DNA of 64,000 bases from Siphonodentalium dalli (lineage: Eukaryota > Mollusca > Scaphopoda > Gadilida > Siphonodentaliidae), in NCBI GenBank assembly GCA_032622095.1, contig CP136062.1:162620875-162684874 (forward strand), written 5' to 3'. Both the position numbers and the translations under genes were made by a program. Shown in pieces: positions 44,351 to 56,422 of the stretch; positions within the stretch are counted from its first letter, which is position 1, and each line of letters begins with the position of its first letter. Under the pieces are notes generated by a model that was not told where the DNA came from, did not search any database, and worked only from the letters and a program-made list of their open reading frames with translations.

Positions 44351-45450
44351 TGTGACAAAAAATAGGAAAATATACAAATATTGGTCCAAAAACAATTAAT
44401 TCCCATAATAAATTGTTTGAAAATCAAACTACAAGAACATTTTCAACCTATTGTTAGTGTGAATTTCTCAGCACCAAATACAGATCGAGTTCGAATATGG
44501 GTTTGATCCGAGTTTTTTTTACGGAGTTATGGCCCTCCCCCCCCTGTTGCCACGTCTCTGCATTCACACCAAATTAATCAGTCAGATTGTTCCAGAAAAG
44601 ATGCCTCAATGAATTTCTTATCAGTGATTTCATTACACAGACAAGTTCTAATTCCCCTACTGACCCCTAGCCCTGACTCTAAGTTCTTGACAGTCGACCA
44701 CCAAAATAACAAATCTGGTCTAGTAATTTCTGAGCATATTTTTTAGGAGTTGAAGTGAATTCATTGGTACCAAGTACCTCTAGATATGTCTAATGTTGGT
44801 ATGCAGCAAAATATCAGAGCATTTGTACCCTGTTGTTATATTTCAGAATTACAAATCTAGACAAGGGTCGCACATCAAAGATGGATCTGGTTGATTTTTA
44901 TTGCCCATGAGAATGAATCTGTTCGACCGAGAATCACTAAAAATGGACGAACTTAAGAACCATAACTCAAAACTAAGGACCGAAACTCATGTAAAAAAAA
45001 ATTGGACATAACCTGATTTTTAAACTCAATCAAGATTTTGTTGTGAAAGATCCATATACCCAATATGAATGGAATCAGTTGACAATTGTTCAAGTTTTCG
45101 CATTAACAGTCGTAAAATTGCTAAAAATAGACAAAATTAGGGCCATAACTCAGGTAAAATACATCGGACAAACCTGGTTTTTGAACAAGATCGTGATATT
45201 GTTGTGAAAGGTCCATGTCCACATATCAAACATGAATGGAATCGATTGACATTTGTTGAAGGTGTGAATATATATGCATGTAAATAATTAGAGTACACTA
45301 CATATAGTAATCAATTGATAACTGAAGCGGCATTTCAAAAAATGTTGTTGTTGATGTTGAAATCTGATGATATGGGGACCATAAAATTGGATTGAGTACC
45401 TTTAAATACAATGTTTCAAAATAAACGAATGTAAAGTGATAAATACATAC
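44351..45450. other. Intron sequence with GGCCATAACTC-type repeat fragments
   Basis: From about 44860 to 45240 two diverged copies of the GGGCCATAACTC / TTGAACAAGATC / GAATGGAATC repeat can be traced. Near 45340-45415 there is a fragment of the element described at 46713-47222 (GTTGTTGTTGATGTTGAAATC). Confidence 0.5.
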
Positions 45451-45564
45451 CAACAGTGCATGTTGTCCCTTGATAGTCCGTGGTACAGGTACACGTGAAC
45501 TGATTGACCTCATCTACACACGTTCCGCCATTCAGGCAAGGACTGGATGTACATTCATTGATAT
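45451..45564 (-). CDS. EGF gene: exon for EGF-like domain 6
   Basis: 114 nt, acceptor ATTTCAG and donor GTATGT, phase 1 at both ends. It encodes DINEC across the junction, then [10 protein letters not shown], a VDEVNQFTC middle and [10 protein letters not shown]. The DINEC start and N/F in the middle are features of calcium-binding EGF domains. It precedes domain 7 by a 6.7-kb intron. Confidence 0.92.
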
Positions 45565-45618
45565 CTGAAATAATGATGCACTATATATATACACAGATCA
45601 ACAAAAGTGTGATAAAAT

Positions 45619-46114
45619 CCTTTCAGTGCCAGGGGCCGATCTCATCGGCCCTAATTTACGGTCTGTAAAATCGGCCCTAAAAAAATTAAAAAATAAATAT
45701 TTTTTTTTTTTTTTTTTTTAGATTTTTATTAGATTTGTTTGGGTTGAATTTTTTTTGGGTATGCTTAAGCATGCTATAGCAAATTTAAAAACAAATTGGA
45801 TAAAACCTTAGGGGCATGTTATAACTCAAAACTATCACCAAGTATTCATAGTAATAATTTTGATGCCCATGAAAAACGTAAGATTCCCTGGCACTAAACC
45901 TACAAAATAAGTCTGTTAAAGAATATAAGAAAAAATTATTAAAATTGTAAAAAATTGTAAAAAATAATAACAAATTACAAATGATGAAAAATTGTTAGGC
46001 CAATGCATTCTCTTATATATGCGAGGCGACCTATGGTCGACTCGCATATATAAGAGAATGCATTGGCACAGGGTATACGGGTTGATACAAAAATCGGACC
46101 TGGCATTGACAGGG
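45619..46114. mobile_element. TTAA-flanked piggyBac-like MITE with CAGTGCCAGG ends, copy 1
   Basis: The left end CCTTTCAGTGCCAGG and right end ATCGGACCTGGCATTGACAG are imperfect inverse copies. TTAA follows on the right (46115-46118); the left TTAA has decayed. It contains GGCACTAAACCTACAAA, an AT-rich stretch and one 67-bp palindrome (46000-46066). Confidence 0.8.
46000..46066. repeat. 67-bp palindrome, copy C
   Basis: Same palindrome as at 31713, followed by CACAGGGTA. Confidence 0.92.
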
Positions 46115-46118
46115 TTAA

Positions 46119-46712
46119 TAGGGGTATGTTAATAGGGGTATGTTGATACGGCATGAGCACGGAAGGATAGAACAAGAGGCACAGCCTTGAGTTCTATCCT
46201 TTCGTGATGGCACAAGTGCTACGGCAGTCATCGTCAAACCTATTAACACACGTGTCATTCTGTGTTTATCACACATTAACGAGAGGCCGATGGTGATCGG
46301 CAGATGTTTAACCCATCCCTTGTTGATAGTTAATTGCTATGATCAGAACCATAATCTAGAGTTTATGTTAAATTATAGAGTATATATATGATGTACTAAA
46401 GTAGTATTGACAAATGTACATAATGACACAAATTATTTGAATTTATGGGTCAAAAGAGAAGGGTTAATATAACATCAAAACTATAGAGCCTGTCACCACT
46501 TCCATAGTGTAAGCAGTTCTATTTTTGTTGTTGCAATTTGCCATGTCAGATATAACAATAATGTAGTTATATAATAATGGAAAAGGTTAAATGACATGGA
46601 ATGGGTAAAAGAGGTTAGTATTTTACAAATTGATCAAACTGATCAGTACCAAAAACGAGAGGGGGTGAGGTCACGGTGCTTTATCAAATACCTGGACATG
46701 AAAAATTAGAAT
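46119..46712. other. Intron sequence with a small TTAA-flanked fragment
   Basis: Near 46310-46470 a segment bounded by TTTAACCCATCCCTTG and AGAAGGGTTAAT, preceded by AACGAGAGGCCGATGG, resembles 51605-51775. It is probably another small piggyBac-like MITE. Confidence 0.45.
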
Positions 46713-47222
46713 GATTTTTAAAGGTACTCAATCTGATAAAACTCCTCTCAATTACGATTTCAATGGCTTCGGGGGTCAAAAATATTTGATTCGAGTCGAG
46801 AAAGTCACCCACCAAAGCTCAGATTTGTTAGATATCGATTTTAGAAATCTATTATTTTTCATTATCGGGAATACTTTCTGGCCCAAATCTCAGTCAAAAT
46901 TGCGTTATTATTACCACTTGATTTTAGAGTTATCCATCCTTGTCTGTTTGAATAGTGTTTTTGTGTACAAATCTCGAGCAGGAAACAAAATTGATGGCAA
47001 TTATTAGTACTCATCTCGAGAACATAAGAATTTTCAAAAATCAATATCTAATAACTCTGAGCTTTGTTTGATGGGTTCCTCGACTCGAATCAAATATTTT
47101 TTACCACCAAAGCCAAAGAAATAGTAATATAGGACCCTCTGATCGGATTGTTGTTGTTGGAATCTGTTGAGATGGGGACCCTCTGGTCGGATTGAGTACA
47201 TTTAAACAAGGAGTTCAATCTA
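46713..47222. mobile_element. Long inverted-repeat element of unknown class
   Basis: The left arm from about 46713 (GGTACTCAATCTGAT, ATATTTGATTCGAGTCGAG, CAAAGCTCAGA) is repeated inversely at 47027-47215 (TCTGAGCTTTG, CTCGACTCGAATCAAATATT, GGATTGAGTAC). Unlike the foldback MITEs it has a spacer of about 170 bp. There is no transposase frame. Confidence 0.75.
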
Positions 47223-49352
47223 AAAAAAAAAATGAAAAGAAATTTATTTTCATTTTTTATAAAAAGGGCCATAACTCAGTGACAAAAATTAAGATCAAAC
47301 CTATATTTGAACTTGATCTGTATTTTGAGCTGCGAAACTCAAATACAAAACTTGGTACCAATGGGATAGATATCTATGCATAAAGTGTCTACAGACAGAC
47401 GTACATTTACTATCAATGGGTTGTTAATCCGGATGTTGACAAATAATTTTTTCTCAACAGCATCAATTAGCCCTACCAACATCATTGCAATTCAGCAGCC
47501 CCACACACATAATAGCAAATTAGCAATTTAAGACAACTTGACAAGAGGTAGTTGTTATATGATTGAACCAGATACCTAGGAGCACAATGCATATATTGAA
47601 AATACTCCCTGGGGCCAATAATGTCTGCTAGCCTTAACCTACCATAGTTGATAAATGAACATCATAATACATGGGAGAGTTTAACATGAATTAGGGAGCT
47701 AACTGTGTTCCAGAGTCGGGGAGCGAGTTTCAATTGATATATGGTTGGTTCATATTGCTATTAAAGTATTTTTAATTTAAATTTTCTGTTAATTTTGCTA
47801 AATGTTTATTATAAATTGCCAAATTCTGCATAAAAAGGGTTAAAATTGGACAAGATATCCCTCTCAAAATGTATATTAACATTTCTTCTTCAATTTAGTA
47901 ATATTATGGTGTATAAGGGCATATTTCAGTTGTACGAGTAAATACAGCTAGTAAATAGTAAAATTGAAAAAAAATCTAAATTTTTTGGCTTTATTTTGAC
48001 GATTGATACTAATTTTCAGGATGCTTCATATTGAAAAAAAAAACCACCAATGCCCGATATAATCCATTTTTGGTTCCAGTAAGGTCTATATTTGGACAAA
48101 ATACTATAAGAAACACTGTGTTTTACACATATACATATATATAGGAATCAGGGAGCTAAATGTGTTCCAGAGTCGGGGAGCGAGCTAGTACACCGTGGTA
48201 TGCTAAAGGTGAAGCTAACTGAAGAATGACCTTCACCTGATACATGCGACACGTTATTAAAGAATGACATCGCGTTTATTAGATTTGTACATCATATCTA
48301 AATAATTTAAACTGGTGAATTAATGGGGGAATGTATTTTTGTGAGCGGGAAATCTATTTAACTAGCTGCTGTAGTTCTGGGTTTTTCCAGATCAAATATG
48401 GCTGTGGGATACCCCTGTCGTACACTTGGGGATTTATTATAAAAAGTAAAAACATGACCTATAATTTTTCTTGCATTTTCATGATAAACTGGTGTCAATC
48501 TAGCTGGGTAAACGTTAACATCACTGTTATGGCCTGCAGGCTTCAATTCAGTGAATTTGGCTAAAACGTTAACACTGTCGCCTATGGGAAACCATTTAGT
48601 TCAGTGATTCCAACAGGTGGTATCTAATAAACAAATATTGATAGCCTCCTGGGAGCCATTGCTCTTATAACTTGTGACATGTGGATTTTTAGAAATTTTA
48701 CATTCAAAGTCTCGCAAAAATGGGCGGAGCAAACCCATATTCGAACTTGACCTGTATTTTGGTCTGATAAACTCACCTATGAAATTTGCTTTTGATCTAA
48801 TAACCGAAACTAAAGTTATCATCCGGAAACCATTTCCGGATGCACGGACGGACGGACGGACACCGGCTATTTTAATAGTCCCCCGAAAAAAAATTCGGGG
48901 GACAAAAAGGGACATAACTCTGTAAAAAAAACTTGGATCAAACCCATATTCGAACTCGATCTGTATTTTGGGCTGAGAAACCCATATACAAAATTTGGTT
49001 CCAATAAAAAATGTTTTGAGTTATCACATTATGCATAAAGTGTCTACGGACGGACAGACGGATGGTACAACAGACAGATGGATGGCAGATGGACTGATGG
49101 CACGATGAGTGGTCAATCTGGACATCAACACTATGTGTACCATACTATGGTATGGATACACATAAAAACAGACTTACAAGGTTTATTTAGGCACATACAG
49201 GGCTTGTTGTGTCATGTGATGATGCTATTATATAATAGTTCCGGTTTCATGGGTGACGTGAACATCATTTAAGCCGAGTGACGTCAACGGAATGCAAAAC
49301 CACAGAATGTCAGAACAAAAGTATGATTTATGCATGTGTATTTATTTGTTAA
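47223..49352. repeat. Region of GGGCCATAACTC / GGACGGACGG dispersed repeats
   Basis: Fragments of one repeat family lie at about 47265-47405, 48700-48905 and 48906-49165. They share GGGCCATAACTC, AACCCATATTCGAACT, CTGTATTTTG, AAATTTGGTTCC and GTGTCTACGGACGG. The last copy ends with a short palindrome around TACCATACTATGGTA. Between 47410 and 48690 nothing else is recognised. Confidence 0.65.
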
Positions 49353-49824
49353 ATTTAGTGCCAGGTCCGATTTTTGTATCAACCCATATACCCTGTGCCA
49401 ATGCATTCTCTTATATATGCGAGTCGACCATAGGTCGCCTCGCATATATAAGAGAATGCATTGGCCTAACAATTTTTCATCATTTGTTATTATTTTTTAC
49501 AATTTTTAACAATTTTAATAATTTTTTCTTATATTCTTCAACAGACTTATTTTGTAGGTTTAGTGCCAGGGAATCTTACGTTTTTCATGCATGGGCATCA
49601 AAATTATTACTATGAATACTTGGTGATAGTTTTGAGTTATGACATGCCCCTAAGGTGTTATCCAGTTTGTTTTTAAATTCGCCATAGCATGCTTAAGCAT
49701 ACCCAAACAAAATTTAACCCAAAAATAATTCAACCCAAAAAAATCTAATTTTTTAATTTTTTTAGGGACGATTTTACAGACCGTAAATTAGGACCGATGA
49801 TATCGGCCCCTGGCACTGAAAGGG
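49353..49824. mobile_element. TTAA-flanked piggyBac-like MITE with CAGTGCCAGG ends, copy 2
   Basis: This is the inverse orientation of the element at 45619. TTAA lies at 49349-49352 and 49825-49828. The right end reads CCTGGCACTGAAAGGG. It carries one palindrome (49398-49464). Confidence 0.85.
49398..49464. repeat. 67-bp palindrome, copy D
   Basis: Same palindrome as at 31713, preceded by TACCCTGTG and followed by CCTAACAATTTTTC. Confidence 0.92.
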
Positions 49825-49828
49825 TTAA

Positions 49829-50213
49829 GGATGACATCAATGAAAATCTTATGTTTTGTGAGATAGCATGCATTGAAAAGCTGAATGAGAGTACTAAGTA
49901 TCCTTCGAAAGTCCAGCAAAAAAGTGAACAAAATTTCTATTCAGGCATTTTGCTGTTACATAATATGAGATTATAACATAAGAACACACATGATATGTTT
50001 TAGTCTTATTCAAAAAATCTCACTTGAAAACCTGGCCTATATAATATAACATAAATTAAATGGAGTGGCTGGACTAGCACAGTAATCACATATACAATAT
50101 TTTGTACCCAATGAAGGTTTTTTTCCTTCATGGCACTTTTTTGTACATTCAACTTCTAATTGTTATCTTTGATACATATTTAATTCTATCAATCAATGCA
50201 GTCTGTTTGTCAT
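49829..50213. other. Intron sequence, nothing recognised
   Basis: AT-rich spacer between two TTAA-flanked elements. Confidence 0.4.
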
Positions 50214-50217
50214 TTAA

Positions 50218-50677
50218 TCCTATCATGAAGGGAGCTGCGCTGGTGCAACATTAAAGACCCTGTGCTAATGCATTGGCCTAACAATTTTTATCATTATTTA
50301 TATTTTTTTCTTGCATTCTTTAACAATTTTTATCATTTTTTATCATTTTTTATAATTTTTATATTTTTTCTTATATTCTTTAACATTATAATTTTTTTTC
50401 ATTTGTTCTTACATTCTTTAACAATTTTTATTATTTTGTCTTACATTCTTTAACAATTTTTTATTATTTTTTACAATTATTTTTTACATTCTTTAACAAT
50501 TTTTTTTCATTTTTTCTTACATTCTTTAACAATCATAAAAAAATAATATAAAATTTGTTAGCCCAATGCATTCTCTTATATATGCGAGGTGACCTATGGT
50601 CGACTCACATGTATAAGAGAATATATTGGCACAGGGTTTTCGCAACAATTCAGGAAGCTCTCTCATCATGAAACGGT
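50218..50677. mobile_element. TTAA-flanked piggyBac-like MITE with TCCTATCATGAAGGG ends
   Basis: TTAA occurs at 50214-50217 and 50678-50681. The ends TCCTATCATGA and TCATGAAACGG are imperfectly inverse. Inside are an AT-rich ACAATTTTTATCATT repeat region and one palindrome (50563-50629). The end sequence differs from the elements at 31686 and 45619, yet the palindrome is the same. Confidence 0.78.
50563..50629. repeat. 67-bp palindrome, copy E
   Basis: Somewhat diverged copy of the palindrome at 31713 (ACTCACATGTATAAGAG in the right arm), followed by CACAGGGT. Confidence 0.88.
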
Positions 50678-50681
50678 TTAA

Positions 50682-53105
50682 TATACGACTAGATACAGCA
50701 TGTTGGCTTTTTTAAAAGTTCAATTGATTTATTATTTGTCCATTCTGTCATACATCTCTAAATAGTCACATAGAAAATATCTGGCTTATTATTGCCATTT
50801 TTAAGAATAGGGTACCCATATGTTGACTTCATTTATAAGAAGGGTGTTCCTTCTTTTGCAGAAAGACGGCTCGGCTCCTCTCGTGGAAAACAGTTATGAT
50901 GCTACATATGTCACCAGAGGTTAATGATTCAAGTGAGAGTCAAAAAAGGTTCTTGGTAACTAAAGTGAACTTAATATTACAAAGTGTTACAAATCTCTCA
51001 TAACAACACCCGCAAGATGTTCATATTTCCATATTTCCAATACATGGCATGCATTTCTCAATGTGTGTTCTATGATCCCTGTGAAGTTTCAGTCCGTATA
51101 TTGTTTATTTTACCAATTTACCTGACTCACCTAAAAATTATAACTTTTTGGGCAAACGTGCGTCTGGCCCTTTAGCCATTGAAGTAATCACGACAGGCAC
51201 ACTACTATCAATAAAGCATTGTTTGTATATACCTGTATATATAGTACGTATCCCATGTATATCAAATGATACAAAACATGTTGTTTTTCAATGTTGATGG
51301 GAAATTTAGATCAAATGCGACATTCATATATATAGTAAAGAAGTGCACCACATAGAGTATCCCCACCAGGGTGGCTTTCTGCGGAGGTCTGTTAATTTTA
51401 TGATGTGGCTTAATTTGAAAGATGTCTTAATCTGGCCAGCAATAACTACATGTAAATACAACATTCATTTGGCATTACTTTAAAAGGATTTATTATGGCA
51501 AACATCCAAACCAAATTTCACTCATATCTGACAACCCATGGCTGGGATATCTGCATGGGTAGACAAAATGAAATAATTTCCAGATAAACAAAGAAGGATA
51601 ACACTAAAATGGAACGAGAGGCCGATCACGATCGGCAGATGTTTAACCCATACCTTGGCGATAGCGATTAGCTATAACTGATAATTGGTCAAAGATATGA
51701 TCACAGTAATACATATATCAGTACCTAACTTAAAATCAAAAGGTCAAATAATTTGTCTTAAGAAGGGGTTAAAGTAATTGGGGTGGGGGAGGAGTCGTTT
51801 TAAATCTCATAACTCTGTCCCTATTCACACAAGGACCTCTCACTGTGAGATCCAATTGTTTAGCCATTAATAAATTTGACAGATAGGATAAACAATTATT
51901 CAGCCAGCAGGTTGTTCATCTATACCTTCATACAACGACCCCTAGAGCTATGTAACATATGTCATCACTCAATTAATAACAGATTTTGCTTGGAATGACA
52001 TATATTAAAGGTATTCTCATACTCTGGATATTGGATGTTCACATGGCAATTTATTGATATCATTATATTACATGCAACTATTGCAATAAAATCTTCACAT
52101 TTTCAATACAGGACATCACACCTTATTAATGGAATACAACTAAAACAAATTAGTGTCAATGACAAATTTTTTTTTGGAATTAAATAATTTTTATATTATT
52201 ATAAAAGTTTTTAAATATTTGTTTATGTTAAATTGAGCGAGGAAATTCAATCTAAAAAAATATGAAAAATCCAAATTTCAAATTAAAAAAAAAGAAAAGA
52301 AGGGTCATAACTCCTTTAATATAAATACCCATATTCAAACTCGAACTGTATTTTGGGATGAGAAACCTATATACAAAATTTGGTTCCGATCAAATAGAAA
52401 ATGTTAGAGTTATCGCATTATACCTAAAGTGTCTGACAGACAGACAGATATAGATGGACGGACAGACGAGTGGTCAATCCGGACATTGGCGCTATGTGTA
52501 CCATACTATGGTATAGGTACACATAAAAAGTTTTATCTCATGCAGAGTACAGGAAAAATACATCAAACCTGGTGTGCCCCTTTAATTTTTCAATTCACAT
52601 ATGTAATCAATTGAAATCAATGTCGAAAAAGCTTTCCATTAATATATACGGTAGATAAAACAAACTAGACCTACAGTACTAAAAGTGTTATGAACAATTA
52701 TTTTGTTCCCATAGACTGATACAGAGCTCTCAAGTTTTTAAAACTTTGAAAACCAAAGTTGTCTTCCCATGCAACCAACAAAATTCCAATGGTAATGCTA
52801 TTAAACAATGAAACCAGATTATGCCTTTAAGATGAAATTTAAATAACCATGCATATAAAATATAATAGTATAAACATTCCACCTATGATATGGCCAGAGA
52901 TACTTATAGAGTATAAAGTATATCTGATACAGCCAACACATCTCCTAGCAGTTAATTAACTCAATACAAGAGAGAACCAACTTCATGGTATTGTAACTGA
53001 ATACTATCTCTGTGTGAGAAGACAACTTCATAGCATCCTGAACCTGATTTATTAGATACTATCTAGACAGTGCCACCTGTGTATCTTTGATATATTTTAA
53101 CGATG
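50682..53105. other. Intron sequence with repeat fragments
   Basis: At 51605-51775 there is a segment with AACGAGAGGCCGATCACG, TTTAACCCATACC and GGGGTTAAAG, similar to 46270-46470. At 52300-52530 there is a copy of the GGTCATAACTC / GGACGGACAG repeat ending at a TACCATACTATGGTA palindrome. The rest shows nothing. Confidence 0.5.
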
Positions 53106-53650
53106 AATAAAATAATCAGTAAAACGTACCGGATCAAACCCATATTCGAACTCAATCTGTATTTTGAGTTGAGAAACTCACATACAAAATTTGGTTCCTA
53201 TCAGTTGAAAAATTGTTGATTTATCGAAGAATTCAAAGGGCCATAACTCCATCAATAAATATCGAATCAAACCCATATTCGAACTCGATATGTATTTTGG
53301 GTTGCGCAACTCATATACCAAATTTGGTTATGGTCAGATAATTTCTTTTTGAGTTATAGCAGCATGCATAAATTCTAAGTTGAAAAAGGGCCATAACTCC
53401 GTAAAAAAAACTCGGATCAAACCCATATTCGAACTCGATCTGTATTTGGTGCTGAGAAATTCATATACAAAATTTGGTTCCGATCAGATAGAAAATATTT
53501 CAGTTATCGCACCATGCGTAAAGTGTCTACAGACAGACAGACAGACAGCCAGACAGACAGACGGACGGACGGACGGACGGACTAACGACGAGTGGTCAAT
53601 CCGGGCAACGACACTATGTTTACCATACTATGGTATGGGTAAACATAAAA
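53106..53650. repeat. GGGCCATAACTC repeat, three tandem units
   Basis: Three units of about 125-135 bp contain AACCCATATTCGAACTC, TGTATTTTG, CATACAAAATTTGG and AGTTATCGCA. After the third come CAGACAGACAGACAG and GGACGGACGGACGG runs and the palindrome around TACCATACTATGGTA (about 53621-53645). Confidence 0.82.
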
Positions 53651-53913
53651 AGTGAACAACATCATTTGCCTATATTTTGTAAGCAGTCATGATGATGAAC
53701 CTCCATACTAAATTACATTTAGATCCTAAACTATTGGTTGAGATATATGCATGAATGGAAGAAAAAAAACACATTTCCAGTTAAACAAGATGGCTGCAGG
53801 CAGCCATGTTTCTTTCTAAATTTTGAGAACAAAATTGACAGAACCAATCTGCAGGCCACCCCAAAAACATAAGTGAACCGCCATATCAAATCCAGGGATT
53901 TTGTTACCCTGTG

Positions 53914-53980
53914 CCAATGCATTCTCTTATATATGCGAGTCGACCATAGGTCACCTCGCATATATAAGAGAATGCATGGG
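53914..53980. repeat. 67-bp palindrome, copy F
   Basis: Same palindrome as at 31713, with one arm ending CATGGGCC. Confidence 0.9.
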
Positions 53981-54200
53981 CCTAACAATTTTTTATCATT
54001 TTTTTTAAATAAATGTTTCTTACAATTTTTAGGACATAAAATAAAAAACATCCATTACCCTGCAGGGAGCCCCACACATATATAGAAGCATATAGAAGAG
54101 TGTCGTCTGCTCATGTTTGTCTGGGGCTCGGTATGGGTGAAATTATAAAATTGTCAAAGAATACAAGAAAAAATTATTAAAATTGAAAAAAATTGTTAGG

Positions 54201-54267
54201 CCAATGCATTCTCTTATATATGCGAGGCGACCTATAGTCGACTCGCATATATAAGAGAATGCATTGG
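54201..54267. repeat. 67-bp palindrome, copy G
   Basis: Same palindrome in inverse orientation to copy F, followed by CACAGGGTA. Confidence 0.9.
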
Positions 54268-54529
54268 CACAGGGTAAAACAATCCCGACTTACGACTGGA
54301 TTTGATATAGCGGGTCACATATGATGTTTGGTGATGATTGAATGAGGAATGTGGCCAGTAGGTTTTCCTCAAGAATTTAGTCATGCAAAGAGTAAAATCA
54401 CACAAAATCCCATTTACATAATAAGGGCCATAACCTCGGGAAAAAAATCAGTGGATGAAACCCGCTGTTTATAAATACTCTTTTCCCCCCATGTTGCTTC
54501 ATCAACATACCGAAGATCATTAAAATCTG

Positions 54530-54925
54530 ACTGAGAATTTAGTCATGCTATCCCGCATAGGGGGCTACCATCACCAAATTCATCCTCTGGGGACCTCATT
54601 CTGCTTAGTCCTCAACTACTATGGGAGACCTAGGATCAGATTGAAGTTTCCCAGTTGAAAATGGCAATGTTCACCCATTAGTCGCATGGATTATGCAATT
54701 TAACTTCTGCTAATTAGGGGATATAGAAACTTAACAGAAAGTAAATGTAATATCAAAGTTAATTTGAGACAATAGATACTTCCCAGAAGATGAGGCCTGA
54801 GCAGAATGAGGTCCCCAGAAGTTGACTTTAGTGATGCTACCCTACTGTGCAGGGTTTAAGCATTAATAAATTCACCCTCTGGGGACCTCATTCTGCAAAC
54901 GTCAGACACACTAAACTCAGGCTTG
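54530..54925. mobile_element. AGAATGAGG double-hairpin MITE, copy 5, decayed
   Basis: A left hairpin remnant (54540-54605), a core with GATCAGATTGAAGTTTCCC shared with copy 1, and a right hairpin (54795-54900) ending AACGTCAGACACACTAAA. Confidence 0.78.
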
Positions 54926-54994
54926 AATCGAGCACTTTACTGCAAATAAACCTGGTTATCCTGGCAGCCATTTTTAAATATTCCAATCGCTTAA

Positions 54995-55299
54995 CCCTTT
55001 CAGTGCCAGGGGCCGATCTCATCGGCCCTAATTTACGGTCTGTAAAATCGGCCCTAAATTTTTTTGTTTTTGGGATGAATTTTGTTTGGGTATGCTTATG
55101 AGCATGCTATAGCGAATTTAAAAACAAACTGGATAAGTCCTTAGGGGCATGTTATAACTCAAAACTATCACCAAGTATTCATAGTAATAATTTTGATGCC
55201 CATGAAAAACGTAAGATTCCCTGGCACTAAACCTACAAAATAAGTCTGTTAAAGAATATAAGAAAAAATTATTAAAATTGTAAAAAATAATAACAAATG
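54995..55299. mobile_element. TTAA piggyBac-like MITE with CAGTGCCAGG ends, truncated copy 3
   Basis: It begins after TTAA at 54991-54994 with CCCTTTCAGTGCCAGG. It follows the element at 45619 up to AATAACAAAT, where the hAT-related copy begins. The palindrome and right end are missing. Confidence 0.8.
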
Positions 55300-55451
55300 G
55301 TTTTTCGGTGTTTAGTCCTATCGTGATATAATTTATTCTATCATTTAGTTGGTTTAAAAAAATAAGGATAGTCGGTATATCGTGGGTGACGATATTCCAA
55401 TTATTTAGTCATTTTTGTTTTACTTTAAAACAGACAGAACATAAATATCTA

Positions 55452-55907
55452 GGTAAATTAGGCTATTCTGCCGCTATAGCGGCATAAAAAGAGTGTAATC
55501 TTATTATGCCGCTAGCGGTAGAATAGCCTATTTGGCTATTCTGCCGACAAATGACATCACAAAAATTGTACTTATCCATCATCTCATAGCATGCGACGTC
55601 CGTAAAAATGGCATTGTCTGTGTAAAAGTCAGTTTTTTTATGTATATTGGAAACGGGACAGTTAAAACATTCAGATCGTCAAGCGCCATGTGTCCACACG
55701 GATAAAAGAAGATATTACAGTATCATATTTTTGTTTGCGGCATATTAGCCAAACAGGCTATTCTACCACTAGCGGCAGAATAAGGGGGTTATCTTATTCT
55801 GCCGCAAGCGGCATAGTAGCCATATCGTGCAATTAGGCTATTTTGTCACTAGCGGCAGAAAAAAAATCGGACCTTATTATGCCGCTATCGGCAGAATAGC
55901 GTCGGCC
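55452..55907. mobile_element. MULE-like MITE rich in GCCGCT palindromes
   Basis: A 456-bp insert in the hAT copy is flanked by the 9-bp duplication AAATATCTA (55443-55451 and 55908-55916). Its ends share GCTATTCTGCCG and TAGCGGCATAA in inverse orientation. About ten copies of AGCGGC or GCCGCT in both orientations are spread over the element, clustered at the two ends. Nine-base duplications are typical of Mutator-like elements. There is no transposase frame. Confidence 0.78.
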
Positions 55908-56209
55908 AAATATCTAAGTTGAATGTCTTAATCCTTTTAAGCAAGGAGACAAAGAGATAGATGTTTCGGATTAGACGCTACCAGCATGTTTTATTTTCCT
56001 GCTAAGGATTGTATCAGTATATGAATAGTGTTAACATCTTTGTTCATGCGGCTCATTGGGGTGTGTATAGGTGTAAGTAAGAAAACAATTTCATTGGTAT
56101 ATGTCAAAGCTAGATTCCCATGTCCTCACAACACATACATTGTTATATGTTAAAGCTAAATTCCCATGTCCTCAAAATTTGTTTCTACAAGGGCTAATGT
56201 TTATACATA

Positions 56210-56422
56210 CAGTAATGCCCTAAATAATCGACTCCTTAAACACAGCATAATTATGGGTAATATTTCAGGATTTAGTTGAAAATATGGCTTGTTGCCATTC
56301 ATCGGAAAGCTCTCAGTGAGAGCTTTCCGATGCATTGCAACAAGCCATATTTCCGACTAAATCCTGAAAAATTACCCATAACTCTGCTGCGGTTAAGGAG
56401 TCGATTATTTAGATCATTACTG
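56210..56422. mobile_element. TA foldback MITE, copy 5
   Basis: It begins CAGTAATGCCC and ends GATCATTACTG. A full hairpin with GAAAGCTCTCAGTGAGAGCT at the tip, inserted in the hAT-related copy. Confidence 0.88.

Larger units (their letters stand above)
53879..54316. mobile_element. Nested hairpin with two 67-bp palindromes
   Basis: An outer inverse pair, CGCCATATCAAATCCAG and CTGGATTTGATATAGCG, encloses TACCCTGTG-palindrome, an AT-rich spacer and palindrome-CACAGGGTA. The two palindromes (53914-53980 and 54201-54267) are in opposite orientation. Confidence 0.82.
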
